Made by a program: the position numbers and the translations under genes
Notes under the pieces: generated by a model
What the model was told of the DNA's origin: nothing
Database searches by the model: none
Seen by the model: the letters and a program-made list of their open reading frames with translations, nothing else
Assembly (NCBI RefSeq): GCF_023703085.1
Contig: NZ_JAMQJY010000001.1
Location: forward strand, 930,001 to 994,000
Reading direction: 5' to 3'
DNA from: Alkalicoccobacillus plakortidis
Lineage (GTDB): Bacteria > Bacillota > Bacilli > Bacillales > Bacillaceae_D
DNA: 64,000 bases
In this document: in pieces, positions 37,178 to 46,286 of the stretch
Position numbering within the stretch: position 1 is the stretch's first letter
Layout: each line of letters starts with the position of its first letter

Positions 37178-38297
37178 GACGCACAGCCCCTTTTTTTACT
37201 AACAGACGATAACCACGCCCAAGCAATTCTTGCAGCTCTACTAACTCTGTTTTCAGATCAAAACGAACTCGTTTTAGTTGCGAGGAAAGTGAGGCTGCTT
37301 CGAATAACTGATGAATCCCTTTTAGATCTGTGATCCGATCGCCTACCTCCATGCGAGATAAAATAGTAGAACCCATTCCCGCTCGTTGTTTCTCTAAAAA
37401 TTCCTTTATGCCTAGACGACAGCCAATCAGATAAAGGTGTGCTGCTTTTGACCAGTGTGCCGCCATAACGGCTACATCCTCACTTGTTCCGATAAAGCTA
37501 ATTTCATGTGCATCTATTCCATCTACTCGCAACCGATCAAGCCCAGGTGAGGAACCATCAGCATATGTGTGACAAATTAATTCCGCCCCACAACCTAGTG
37601 CCACAGAGGATACCGAGTCCATATCTCCCATAATAAAGTCAGGTGTGAATCCAAGCTCCAGCAGCCCATCTGCCGCACCATCTACAGCAATAATGAGAGG
37701 GTTCGTTAAGAATAACCAGCGTTGCATCGCCAAAAGATCACGTTTGTATTTTCCATTTCTCGCTACAATTAATACAGGTCGCTGATTCATTTGATTAAAA
37801 CAGCTTGGTAATTCAACTGGTTTTGAAAACGTCTCTGCATCTCGCTTGGCATGTAGTAAGCTATTGTCGATAAATGAAGACAGCAGTTCTGGATAACAAA
37901 CTTGTGCGCGTTCATTTAATGTTTCAATCAAGTTATAATCATAGTTTTTTAACTCAGCAAGTAATTGATAGGTGTCATCAATAAATACATACAACTGGTT
38001 ATTCATTACCCAGATATCGTCACCTTTTAGACTTTCATCTGAGCCATACCAACTTTCAACATCAAATACAGCCACCCCTGCATCCAATAACCGAGTAACT
38101 TCACTATGCTCATACCGTCCACTCATTGTGCTTCTGCGATTAATGACTGCCTTCACTTCTTTTTCGAGAAGGATATCTGTTGTCACTGAATCTAGATCCT
38201 CATGCCAGAGAAGTGCAATAGATCGTAGAGGAAGATCCTGCAGCAACCTTTTACTCAATTTCCCTTCATAGACTTTTCCTCTTATACATTGCTTCAT
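37170..38297 (-). CDS. SteA-like protein (putative cytokinetic ring protein)
   Basis: 375 residues. The N-terminal half resembles the conserved SteA region and the middle holds a TPPK-like segment (IIAVDGAADGLLELGFTPDFIMGDMDSVS, about residues 195-225) with DGAADG and GDMDS motifs of the thiamin pyrophosphokinase catalytic fold. In actinobacteria SteA works with SteB in cell separation; in Bacillaceae its role is unknown. The ATG at 38297 is preferred because of GGAGG 8 bases upstream. It is the first gene of the three-gene run with GT2 and MraY-like genes. Confidence 0.75.
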   Translation of the reverse strand: MKQCIRGKVYEGKLSKRLLQDLPLRSIALLWHEDLDSVTTDILLEKEVKAVINRRSTMSGRYEHSEVTRLLDAGVAVFDVESWYGSDESLKGDDIWVMNNQLYVFIDDTYQLLAELKNYDYNLIETLNERAQVCYPELLSSFIDNSLLHAKRDAETFSKPVELPSCFNQMNQRPVLIVARNGKYKRDLLAMQRWLFLTNPLIIAVDGAADGLLELGFTPDFIMGDMDSVSSVALGCGAELICHTYADGSSPGLDRLRVDGIDAHEISFIGTSEDVAVMAAHWSKAAHLYLIGCRLGIKEFLEKQRAGMGSTILSRMEVGDRITDLKGIHQLFEAASLSSQLKRVRFDLKTELVELQELLGRGYRLLVKKGAVRHD

Positions 38298-38426
38298 AGA
38301 AACAGCCTCCAAGCTACCTTGTTTTAGTTTAGTATGCACAAGCTTGCTGTAAACATTCCTAGATTGCATCCCAACTCACTCATTAGATATAATGAAGCGT
38401 ACATGGAAATTGAAGGAGAGAGAATT

Positions 38427-38618
38427 TTGTCAAAACGTTTATTAATTACCTTTCACAGTTTGATTTTATTATTTGCAATAGGAGCAATTTCAGCTTATTT
38501 CTTCTCCACCACTTTTGGCAGAGAAGTCTTTTATCTCATCTTAGCGATTATTATTGGCTTATCGAGTATCTTTAATATCGTACGACTTTCGTTAGCGAAA
38601 CCAACACCTAAAAAATGA
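38427..38618 (+). CDS. Small two-helix membrane protein
   Basis: 63 residues with two hydrophobic helices (about 6-26 and 31-51) and a basic tail (LAKPTPKK). TTG at 38427 is chosen as start because GAAGGAGAG lies 7 bases upstream; longer in-frame starts at 38334 and 38403 lack such a site and add a non-hydrophobic extension. Divergent from the SteA-like gene. No family recognised. Confidence 0.6.
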   Translation: MSKRLLITFHSLILLFAIGAISAYFFSTTFGREVFYLILAIIIGLSSIFNIVRLSLAKPTPKK

Positions 38619-38639
38619 TTCTTAGTCAGGAAAATGGAC

Positions 38640-38830
38640 ACTCCCTGGCCGGAATAAAGTCGCGTTCTTACTAAACTTGTCTTTGGTCTTGGTAAAATCG
38701 GGTTTGCTCTTTATATCCGGCACACGTTCTGGGTCAATGTAGGATTGCTATTTGTATCTGACACTCTTTCTGGGTCAATGTGGGATCGGTCTTGATTAAA
38801 GATGCACCTCTCTTACTTACAACGTCATCC
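38640..38830. repeat. Intergenic quasi-repeats (TTCTGGGTCAATGT and TCTTGGT elements)
   Basis: TTCTGGGTCAATGT followed by A/GGGAT occurs twice, about 57 bp apart, with several TCTTGGT elements and CCTCTTGCTAAG, all also seen in variant form at 26490-26690. No open frame of note. It may be a diverged family of short intergenic repeats. Confidence 0.45.
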
Positions 38831-38900
38831 TCTTGCTAAGCCTCCCGTTTGTCGTGGTTTTTTAAAGGTTTTTCTTAGTCATACTTTATTGCACACATAC

Positions 38901-38934
38901 AAAGAGCCAGCTGACTCAATCAGCTGGCTCTTTT
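38901..38934 (-). terminator. Terminator overlapping the end of a lipoprotein gene
   Basis: AAAGAGCCAGCTGA pairs with TCAGCTGGCTCTTT around a short loop; the stop codon of the minus-strand lipoprotein gene lies within it. Confidence 0.85.
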
Positions 38935-39365
38935 GTGTGAAATTTTCGCAGTGTCCATTTCTCTTTTTGATTTTCATCCCACTCAAACTCCCAGATACCC
39001 GGTGTCTCGCGGTCATAGATATATCCATCCTCTGCAAAATAAGCTGAGCCTGGCAAGCTGCTTGGAGCTAAACAAATCCATGCACTGCAAACCCCACCAT
39101 CCTCGAGCAATGGTGCATATTGAACACTATACTCGTCCATCATGATTGGATCACGTCCATCAAATACCATTTTTAGCTCTTCATTAATCGTATACTCATG
39201 ATCAAATGGATTTTCTAAGCCGTAGTAGTCTAAAAAACCTTCATCCTCAGGCTGAGGTGCTTCAAAAAATGCATCTGCAGCATCATGTTTACTACAAGCA
39301 GTTAACGCAATTACCATACTAATCCCTACAATTAAACAAAACACAATTGAACGAGACTTCCTCAA
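38916..39365 (-). CDS. Hypothetical lipoprotein
   Basis: 149 residues. A signal peptide ends in the lipobox LTAC (Cys at about residue 24). The mature part is acidic and rich in aromatic residues (DEGFLDYYGLENPFDHEYTIN, GIWEFEWDENQKEKW). No domain recognised. Monocistronic; its last codons form part of the terminator stem. Confidence 0.7.
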   Translation of the reverse strand: MRKSRSIVFCLIVGISMVIALTACSKHDAADAFFEAPQPEDEGFLDYYGLENPFDHEYTINEELKMVFDGRDPIMMDEYSVQYAPLLEDGGVCSAWICLAPSSLPGSAYFAEDGYIYDRETPGIWEFEWDENQKEKWTLRKFHTKEPAD

Positions 39366-39693
39366 TAAACTCTCCCCTAACCAAAAAAGTAATCTTGTAC
39401 TTATATATGTATCGATTTTATAGGGGAGATATATCTAATTTTTTCTAAAATCACTTTCTCCTTAGTGACGATTGAGAACCTGAACAAGCTGCTAAAAGTA
39501 AAGTGCAAGAAATTTATAAGGAGAAACTCATACATGGTTTATTCTTAATCATCACTTCGCTCCCTATCTAGAAATATAGTCTCGTGTTACAATCGCTCTA
39601 TAATAACACTAGAAATAACCATTATTTGCATTATAATGGTTTAAATTCTGTTTAAGTTTTCACTAAAGAAACTTATCAACCGGAGGGCTTTTT
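39366..39693. other. Intergenic stretch with a possible coding remnant
   Basis: Around 39477-39540 the plus strand reads EPEQAAKSKVQEIYKEKLIHG in one open stretch with no start codon, which may be the end of a decayed gene. Otherwise AT-rich sequence with the promoter of the next lipoprotein gene, not identified in detail. Confidence 0.3.
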
Positions 39694-40600
39694 TTGAAGA
39701 AATGTTTAATAGGAACGTTAGTTTTATCTATAGGTTTTTTCCTTACAGCGTGTGGAAATGATGAAGAACATACAAATACAGAACTATCAGATGTTATTTC
39801 AAGTAATACAACTAAAACAACTAGTGATGAAAGAAATACCGAAGAATCTCAGAATGAAAATGAAGATATTGAGGAACGCATTCAAGAAGATGAAAATGAA
39901 TTACTAAATGTAGATCTTAAGGACAGATCATCAATGTCTGAAGAAGAATGGGTAGCAGCTTATGAAGCTAAAGAGAAATTAATTGATTTTGAAATTGAAG
40001 AAGTAGCGTATGCGTGGAATGAGATAGAAACTGGTGGTTTAGGAAAGTATAGCTATTACGCACTAGTAACTAATACAGGTAAAGTAACTATAGATATTTT
40101 TCCTCACACTGTCAGTTTTTACAATAAAGACGGAAGCGTAGCTGCGGTTAGTGAAGGTGCTTTGAGCGTTTCCCCTAATACTCTCAATGCGGGCGAAAAA
40201 AGCTTGATTAGAATGTATACCTCTGATCATGATGCAGATGTAGATAACTTTGATTATGCCGAACTTAATTTGGGTATACTATTGTCCCATTATGATTCAA
40301 CGAAACTAAATATAGAAAGTCCTACTTATAATACAGATCCTACATTGAAAGCAACAGCATATATAGTGAATGGTACAGATATTGACGCTGTAGCCATTAC
40401 TTCAGCTTTTGTGTTTTATAATGATAATGGAGACCTTATTGGTGGTTTAACGGCAGGTTTAGAAAATAAATTACAAGCTTGGATCTAAAAAAGAGATTGA
40501 AGCAGATTATCCCCCATTTCCTAAAGAGCAATACGATAATATAGCTAATATGGAAGCATGGTCTTACTTTGTGGATTATGGTGACGATTGGATGGAATAA
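39694..40600 (+). CDS. Lipoprotein with beta-sandwich-like domain, frame broken near the C-terminus
   Basis: Starts with TTG at 39694 behind CGGAGGG. The signal peptide ends in the lipobox LTAC at about residue 20. An acidic linker follows (about 25-85) and then a domain with two related segments (YYALVTNTGKVTIDIFPHTVSFYN and KATAYIVNGTDIDAVAITSAFVFYND), similar in style to FxLYD/DUF4352 repeats. As read, it ends LQAWI. Removing one T at 40479-40480 (AAGCTTGGATC to AAGCTGGATC) extends it as LQAGSKKEIEADYPPFPKEQ and on to YFVDYGDDWME at 40600, about 301 residues. Function unknown. Confidence 0.75.
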
Positions 40601-40762
40601 AGTGAAAAAGGGGAGTATACAGCTTAGATTCTGTATACCGCCCTTAAATGTTATCCTTATAAGATGTTTATAGCCTTACAAGAATGTTTATTGGTCATGC
40701 GTGTATGATTTACAATTTAAACCAATTTTTATAACCCTTGATATAATAGGTTAAAACGTCAC

Positions 40763-41542
40763 TCAACCAACCTTATGCTCAATTCGCAACTTATCGGCCA
40801 CCATCGCGATGAACTCGCTGTTTGTTGGTTTGGCTTTTGACTGGCTGACGGTGTAACCAAAGAGACTTGAGATGGATTCAATGTTACCACGGCTCCAAGC
40901 TACTTCAATCGCTCGTTCTACACGGCTAGATGTTGTGTTGAACTTCTTTCCAATATCAGGGTAGAGTACTTTTGTAATCGATCCTAATAATTCGATATCG
41001 TTGTAAACCATCGTAATGGCTTCACGCAGATACATGTATCCTTTGATATGCGCCGGTACACCAATTTCATGGATAATTGCTGTGATACTTGCATCAAGGT
41101 TAAAACGTTTTTCCGGTCTTGCCGATTGGCTAAATGAGAATGATGATGATTTTTGAGTAAATCCAGCTTTTTTGCCACCGATTTCTCGAACTTTTGCGAT
41201 AAGAATCTCCATATCAAATGGTTTTAATACATAATAGGAAGCTCCAAGGTCTACTGCTTTTTTGGTGACATCCTCTTGACCAAATGCAGTCAGCATAATG
41301 ATATTTGGTTTGTGGCCGTTGCCTGTGTTAATTCGTTCTAGAACAGCTAAACCATCCAAGTGAGGCATAATGATATCCAAAAGAAGTACATCTGGCTGTT
41401 TGTCTTCCACTAAGCTAATGCATTCCTGTCCATTATATGCAACACCGGCTATTGTCATATCATCCTGAGCCGAGATATATTCGCTTAATAAATTTACTAA
41501 CTCCCGATTATCATCTACAACACATACTTTTATTTTTTCCAC
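40763..41542 (-). CDS. spo0A: Sporulation master regulator Spo0A
   Basis: 259 residues. Receiver domain 1-120 with the acidic pocket VVDDN, phosphorylated Asp56 (VLLLDIIMP), Thr in MLTAFG and Lys in VLKPFD. After a linker rich in Ser and Gln comes the C-terminal DNA-binding domain ([24 protein letters not shown], then [27 protein letters not shown] with the recognition helix). End of the phosphorelay that commits cells to spore formation. It follows spoIVB on the same strand, the standard Bacillus order, with a SigH-like promoter and 0A boxes upstream. Confidence 0.98.
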   Translation of the reverse strand: MEKIKVCVVDDNRELVNLLSEYISAQDDMTIAGVAYNGQECISLVEDKQPDVLLLDIIMPHLDGLAVLERINTGNGHKPNIIMLTAFGQEDVTKKAVDLGASYYVLKPFDMEILIAKVREIGGKKAGFTQKSSSFSFSQSARPEKRFNLDASITAIIHEIGVPAHIKGYMYLREAITMVYNDIELLGSITKVLYPDIGKKFNTTSSRVERAIEVAWSRGNIESISSLFGYTVSQSKAKPTNSEFIAMVADKLRIEHKVG

Positions 41543-41586
41543 AAAACATCCTCCTCATATTCAAGTGTAATTTTTCTGTATATAAA

Positions 41587-41615
41587 TAATTCGACAGTTT
41601 GATTGTAAGTCCTTT
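41587..41615 (-). promoter_or_regulatory. SigH-like promoter of spo0A overlapping an 0A box
   Basis: On the minus strand AAAGGACTT (-35, 41607-41615) and GTCGAATTA (-10, 41587-41595) are separated by 11 bp, a good fit to the SigH consensus. An 0A box (TGTCGAA, read on the minus strand, 41590-41596) overlaps the -10 element; a second TGTCGAA lies on the plus strand at 41711-41717. Spo0A autoregulation at a SigH promoter is established in B. subtilis; here it is inferred from the motifs. Confidence 0.65.
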
Positions 41616-41758
41616 AAGTTTTTAAAATAAACCTATTTCTTTTACAAATACTTAATTATTCTTTGTTATTCGCGCCCTTTCGATTATATGTATAAAAAAA
41701 TATATAAATTTGTCGAATATTATTTATGAGACGATAAATAATATCTTAGAATAGTAAA

Positions 41759-41793
41759 AACAGGCTAAACGAGTTAACTCGCCTTAGCCTGTT
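41759..41793 (-). terminator. Terminator of spoIVB
   Basis: AACAGGCTAA pairs with TTAGCCTGTT around the spoIVB stop codon; the minus-strand side continues into TTTTTACT. Confidence 0.75.
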
Positions 41794-43060
41794 GTGGATT
41801 GCCCATTACTCCTGCTTCTTCAAGCATCCATCCTATATGGCAACCGTAGCCTGAGGTTGGATCATTCACAAAGACATGTGTAACGGCCCCAACTAATTTA
41901 CCATCTTGAATAATTGGACTTCCGCTCATACCTTGCACAATGCCCCCTGTTGCTTCTAGCAGCTTAGGATCGGTTACTTTTAATACCAAACCTTTTGTTG
42001 CTGGTTGCTTCTGTTGGATGGCATTAACAATTTCAATATCAAACTCCTCGACTTTTTCTCCACTAACAACTGTGAGGATTTTGGCCGGACCTTCTTTTAT
42101 CTGATTGGACATAGCTATAGGTAACTCTTTATCCATGATATCATTTTTCAGGTTCGCTTTGTTTAATGTTCCAAAAATACCAAAAGAACTATTTTTATTT
42201 ATGTTACCAAGTATTTCTCGGTCTTTTGAAAAACTGGCAAGCTTTTCTCCGGGATCTCCATGGGCTCCTTTTTCAATCGATGTGACCGAAGAGCGTAATA
42301 CTTCTCCATCATGAACCGCAATCGGTTTATGAGTATCTGAGTCAGAAATAACATGTCCTAACGCGCCAAATTTCTTAGTATCTGGGTCATAAAAAGTCAT
42401 GGTGCCAACACCAGCTGCTGAATCTCGAATAAACAAACCCATTCGATATGACTGCTCTCCACTTGCTTTTATTGGAAGCAATGTTTTATTAAGTGGCTGA
42501 TGGTTCCGATTTACTTCGATTTGAAGTTCTTGTTCATCTTCACCTGCTTGCTGAACAACTTTAGAAACTTGACTCATCTTTTCAATTGGTACGCCATTGA
42601 TTTTTGTGATCATATCTCCTACTTCAATACCTGCAGTCTCTCCAGGTGAGATTTCACCTGAATTTGTTTTAATTAAATGGTGACCGACAACTAACACGCC
42701 TTTAGTATTTAACTTCACACCAATTGATTGTCCACCTGCAATCACCTTTTGCTCTGGAAGAACATTAACGTTCATTGATTTAACTGGGAAACCAGCTGCG
42801 CTAAATACAACGTTTTGTTTGCCTTCTGCCACCGCAGTGATGGACTCGCCATCTTGTTTATTTAAAACAGATCCACTTGTAAAATCAAGCGTGACATTTT
42901 TAGGGTGTTCAAATGTAAGTTTCTCCCCAGAAAACACAGATATGGTTGTTGGGATGTGGGCCCATTCTTTTATCGGATTTGAAAACCCGACGAACAGCAT
43001 TCCTGCAATAAGCAAGATGCCAACAATAATACGCACTCCTTCTACCTTCAAATTCTTCAC
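41774..43060 (-). CDS. spoIVB: SpoIVB peptidase (sporulation signalling protease)
   Basis: About 428 residues. One N-terminal membrane helix, a PDZ domain ([38 protein letters not shown]), then an S55 serine peptidase domain ([13 protein letters not shown] with the catalytic His; [30 protein letters not shown] with the catalytic Ser). Made in the forespore under SigG; it cleaves SpoIVFA to release SigK activation. The start is uncertain: GTG at 43060 with GGGAG upstream is used here, while TTG at 43051 and the frame from 43075 are alternatives. Between recN and spo0A as usual. Confidence 0.95.
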   Translation of the reverse strand: MKNLKVEGVRIIVGILLIAGMLFVGFSNPIKEWAHIPTTISVFSGEKLTFEHPKNVTLDFTSGSVLNKQDGESITAVAEGKQNVVFSAAGFPVKSMNVNVLPEQKVIAGGQSIGVKLNTKGVLVVGHHLIKTNSGEISPGETAGIEVGDMITKINGVPIEKMSQVSKVVQQAGEDEQELQIEVNRNHQPLNKTLLPIKASGEQSYRMGLFIRDSAAGVGTMTFYDPDTKKFGALGHVISDSDTHKPIAVHDGEVLRSSVTSIEKGAHGDPGEKLASFSKDREILGNINKNSSFGIFGTLNKANLKNDIMDKELPIAMSNQIKEGPAKILTVVSGEKVEEFDIEIVNAIQQKQPATKGLVLKVTDPKLLEATGGIVQGMSGSPIIQDGKLVGAVTHVFVNDPTSGYGCHIGWMLEEAGVMGNPQQAKAS

Positions 43061-43143
43061 TCTCCTAGCTCCCAACCCACACCTCTTGTGGCTGTACTAT
43101 TAATGTTGCCTCATGACGTCACATTTATAACTGCATATAACAG

Positions 43144-43172
43144 AAAAAGCTACCCTTAACTGGGTAGCTTTT
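43144..43172 (-). terminator. Terminator of recN
   Basis: AAAAAGCTACCC pairs with GGGTAGCTTTT around TTAACT, just past the recN stop codon on the minus strand. Confidence 0.85.
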
Positions 43173-43186
43173 GTATGAATAGTCAC

Positions 43187-44887
43187 TTAAGCCTGTTTAT
43201 GTTGGTTGGCAAGCTCTAATAATTCATTTGCGTGCTTTTTGGTTAACTCAGTCACTTCAACACCTGAAATCATTCTGGCTAATTCTTCAATCTTTGAATG
43301 CTCTGCCAAACCGGTGACAGAAGTTGATACTCGATCTTTGAATTCTTGTTTCGTAATATACAGATGCTGGTCTGCCATTGCTGCTACTTGTGGTAAATGA
43401 GTGATACATAAAACCTGAGAGCCTGAGGCAATGGTATATATTTTTTCCGCGATCGCTTGAGCAACTCGACCACTAACACCTGTGTCCACTTCATCAAAAA
43501 TAACAGAGGTAACACCTTGATGAGCAGAGAAAATCGATTTGATTGCAAGCATAATTCTTGAAATTTCACCACCAGAGGCAACCTTAGCTAACGGTTTTAC
43601 TGGTTCTCCTGGATTGGTTGAAATAAAAAATTCAACCTGATCCACTCCATGCACGGAAAAAGCGGAGATGTCATTGCTTTCTGGTACTCGACTTTTAATA
43701 TCAATATGAAAAATCGTTTTTTCCATATATAATGCTCGCAATTGTTGATGAATTGCTTCTGTTAACTTAGTGGCTGCTTTTGTTCTTATTTTAGTTAAAG
43801 CCTGAGCTTCTACCCCTAAATCAAGCAGAATAACTTCTAACTCGTGGTTTAAAGAATGTAGTCGATCATCTTTATTAAGTTTGCTATCCAGTTCTTCTTC
43901 TATACGTGATGCGTATTCGAGAATTTCTTCAACGGTAGTGCCGTATTTACGCTTAAGCTGTTGGATTTCAGCCAAACGATTTTCAATGAGCTCAAGTCGG
44001 TCCGGATCAAATTCGATTTGTTCCATCTTTTCTCTAATTGAAAAAGCAGCTTCTTCCATGATAAAGTAACTGCTGCTTACCGTTTCATGCAGGTTTTTCA
44101 GATTAACATCCAAATCTCCCGCACTCTCTAGATTAGCCGCACTTTCGTTAATAGCATCAAGAGCTTGTCCATCTCCGTATAAGCGCTCATAGCTGTCTCT
44201 TAGAAGCGTATATAGCTTCTCACTATTTGCTAAGCGCTTACGATCCTGTTCTAACTCATCATCCTCGTTTGGTTTAAGCTCAGCCTTTTCAATTTCATCA
44301 AGTTGATAACGCAATAAATCAATCCGTTGAGCGGTCTCTTGTTCGTTTTCGCTTAAATTGCGAATTTGTTTGTTAATTGTTTGTGCTTTTTCATATAATT
44401 CACGATATTCATGTAGAGTAGCTTGCAATTTTTTTGTAGCATATTGATCTAAAAAACGCAGATGTTTATCTGGTTGCATCAACGATTGATGCTCATGTTG
44501 TCCATGCACATCAACTAAAGATTGACCAATTTCACGAAGAATACCGAGTGTAACAAGCTTGCCATTGATACGGCATATACTTTTCCCTTGACTGGTCATT
44601 TCTCTACGTAAAATCAACTCATCTTCAGCCTGTATACCAAGTTCTGCGGCTTTGATCACCGCCTGATGTGTTTTATCGACTGCAAACAGACCCTCTATTT
44701 CCGCACGGGTCTCACCATGTCTAACAAATTCCGCAGATCCACGGCCGCCAAGCAGCAAGCCAATGGCATCAATAATAATGGATTTGCCTGCACCAGTTTC
44801 TCCAGTTAACACGGTTAAACCATTTTCAAATGGAACCGTTAGCTCTTCAATTATGGCAAAATGCCTCACTGAAAGTTCAATTAACAT
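43187..44887 (-). CDS. recN: DNA repair protein RecN
   Basis: 566 residues, an SMC-like ATPase for double-strand break repair. Walker A is VLTGETGAGKSIIIDAI near the N-terminus, followed by the RRE-type loop (LRREMTSQGKSICRING, DVHGQHEHQSL). A long coiled coil spans about 155-365, and the C-terminal ABC signature and Walker B are ASGGEISRIMLAIKSIF and VIFDEVDTGVSGRVAQAI. Normal length. It follows ahrC with a 12-bp gap, as in other Bacilli. Confidence 0.97.
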   Translation of the reverse strand: MLIELSVRHFAIIEELTVPFENGLTVLTGETGAGKSIIIDAIGLLLGGRGSAEFVRHGETRAEIEGLFAVDKTHQAVIKAAELGIQAEDELILRREMTSQGKSICRINGKLVTLGILREIGQSLVDVHGQHEHQSLMQPDKHLRFLDQYATKKLQATLHEYRELYEKAQTINKQIRNLSENEQETAQRIDLLRYQLDEIEKAELKPNEDDELEQDRKRLANSEKLYTLLRDSYERLYGDGQALDAINESAANLESAGDLDVNLKNLHETVSSSYFIMEEAAFSIREKMEQIEFDPDRLELIENRLAEIQQLKRKYGTTVEEILEYASRIEEELDSKLNKDDRLHSLNHELEVILLDLGVEAQALTKIRTKAATKLTEAIHQQLRALYMEKTIFHIDIKSRVPESNDISAFSVHGVDQVEFFISTNPGEPVKPLAKVASGGEISRIMLAIKSIFSAHQGVTSVIFDEVDTGVSGRVAQAIAEKIYTIASGSQVLCITHLPQVAAMADQHLYITKQEFKDRVSTSVTGLAEHSKIEELARMISGVEVTELTKKHANELLELANQHKQA

Positions 44888-44899
44888 GAATTCCCCACC

Positions 44900-45349
44900 T
44901 TATAACATGTCTAAGAAACGAGCACTTATTTGCTCTCCGTCTTCTTTATTTTTACAGATAATTAATAAGGTATCATCTCCACAAATCGTACCCATTAACT
45001 CTTCCCAATCTAGATTATCAATTAGTGCACCGATCGCATTTGCATTTCCTGGTAAACATTTCATCACAATAAGATTATCCGTTGTATCGATGCTGATAAA
45101 GCTATCCGTTAGGCTTCGCTTTAATTTTTGTAGCGGATTAAAGCGCTGATCAGCAGGTAAACTATATTTATAACGACCGTCCTGCATCGGTACCTTAACA
45201 AGGTGAAGCTCTTTTATATCACGTGATACTGTTGCCTGAGTGACATTATAGCCCAAGCCTTTTAAATAATCGACAAGATCTTCCTGCGTTTCAATGGCTT
45301 GATTAGCAATCACTTCTCTGATCTTAATATGACGTTGTCCTTTATTCAT
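44900..45349 (-). CDS. ahrC: Arginine repressor AhrC/ArgR
   Basis: 149 residues, exactly the length of B. subtilis AhrC. The N-terminal winged helix ([48 protein letters not shown]) binds ARG boxes; the C-terminal domain ([15 protein letters not shown]) forms hexamers and binds arginine through the GDD motif. The ATG at 45349 is preferred over the GTG at 45358, because AAGGTGA lies 5 bases upstream of the ATG. Between tlyA and recN. Confidence 0.96.
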   Translation of the reverse strand: MNKGQRHIKIREVIANQAIETQEDLVDYLKGLGYNVTQATVSRDIKELHLVKVPMQDGRYKYSLPADQRFNPLQKLKRSLTDSFISIDTTDNLIVMKCLPGNANAIGALIDNLDWEELMGTICGDDTLLIICKNKEDGEQISARFLDML

Positions 45350-45438
45350 TCGACTCACCTTTTCTTAGTTTTTACCGAGCTCACTTAAGATCCATTATGA
45401 TATGAATTGCCCGTCATGACAATAGTTGACCTCATTTC

Positions 45439-45471
45439 AAAAAAGAGAGAGCCAAGCTCTCTCTTTTTTAA
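45439..45471 (-). terminator. Terminator of tlyA
   Basis: AAAAGAGAGAG pairs with CTCTCTCTTTTTT around CCAAG; the tlyA stop codon overlaps its edge. Confidence 0.85.
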
Positions 45472-46283
45472 ACAAGCTGTTGTGCCTTTTCTACAACATC
45501 CTGAATGACTGACGTATTGAGTTGTTCAAGTGTTTCATTTTCATGAAAAGGTAACGAAAGGTGCATTAAAAATTCAATATTACCTTCTCCTCCAGTGATC
45601 GGGGAATAATCAATTCCACGAACATGAAAACCTTCTGAAGTGGCAGCATCCATGATTCTTTGCAGAACCTGCTGATGAATGGCAGGATCTCTTACAATGC
45701 CTTTTTTACCAACTTGTTCACGTCCAGCCTCAAATTGAGGTTTCACTAAGGCCAATACGTCACCACCAGCGCATAATACCGTTTTAAGTGTTGGCAAAAT
45801 CAAACGCAACGAGATAAAGGAAACGTCAATACTCGCAAACTGTGGCAAACCTTTTATTAAATCTTCAGGTTTAACATACCTAAAGTTGGTTCGCTCCATT
45901 ACAACAACCTGTTCATGCTGTCTAATCTTCCAAGCCAACTGGTTATAGCCTACATCCAGTGCATAAACAAGAGATGCACCATTTTGCAGGGCGCAATCAG
46001 TAAAACCTCCAGTAGAAGCGCCAATATCAAGCATGATTTTATCCTGTACGTCGACTTCAAAAACGTCTAGTGCTTTTTCAAGCTTATATCCACCTCGACT
46101 GACATACGGCATTAACTGGCCTTTGACCTCAAGTGGTGCCGAAGCGTCGATTTTCATACCTGGTTTATCCAGTCGCTCTGTCCCAGAGTAAACCAAGCCT
46201 GCCATTACAGCACGCTTGGCTTTTTCTCGCGATTCAATTAAACCTCGATCCACTAATAAAGTGTCAATTCGTTCTTTTTTCAC
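45468..46283 (-). CDS. tlyA: TlyA-family rRNA (cytidine-2'-O)-methyltransferase / S4-domain protein
   Basis: 271 residues. N-terminal S4 RNA-binding domain (RIDTLLVDRGLIESREKAKRAVMAGLVYSG), then an FtsJ-like methyltransferase fold with SAM motif I MLDIGASTGGFTDCALQNGASLVYALDVG and VSFISLRLILPTL. In other bacteria TlyA methylates 16S and 23S rRNA; Bacillus YqxC is its homologue. The gene lies 4 bp after dxs on the same strand, as expected. Confidence 0.93.
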   Translation of the reverse strand: MKKERIDTLLVDRGLIESREKAKRAVMAGLVYSGTERLDKPGMKIDASAPLEVKGQLMPYVSRGGYKLEKALDVFEVDVQDKIMLDIGASTGGFTDCALQNGASLVYALDVGYNQLAWKIRQHEQVVVMERTNFRYVKPEDLIKGLPQFASIDVSFISLRLILPTLKTVLCAGGDVLALVKPQFEAGREQVGKKGIVRDPAIHQQVLQRIMDAATSEGFHVRGIDYSPITGGEGNIEFLMHLSLPFHENETLEQLNTSVIQDVVEKAQQLV

Positions 46284-46286
46284 TGA

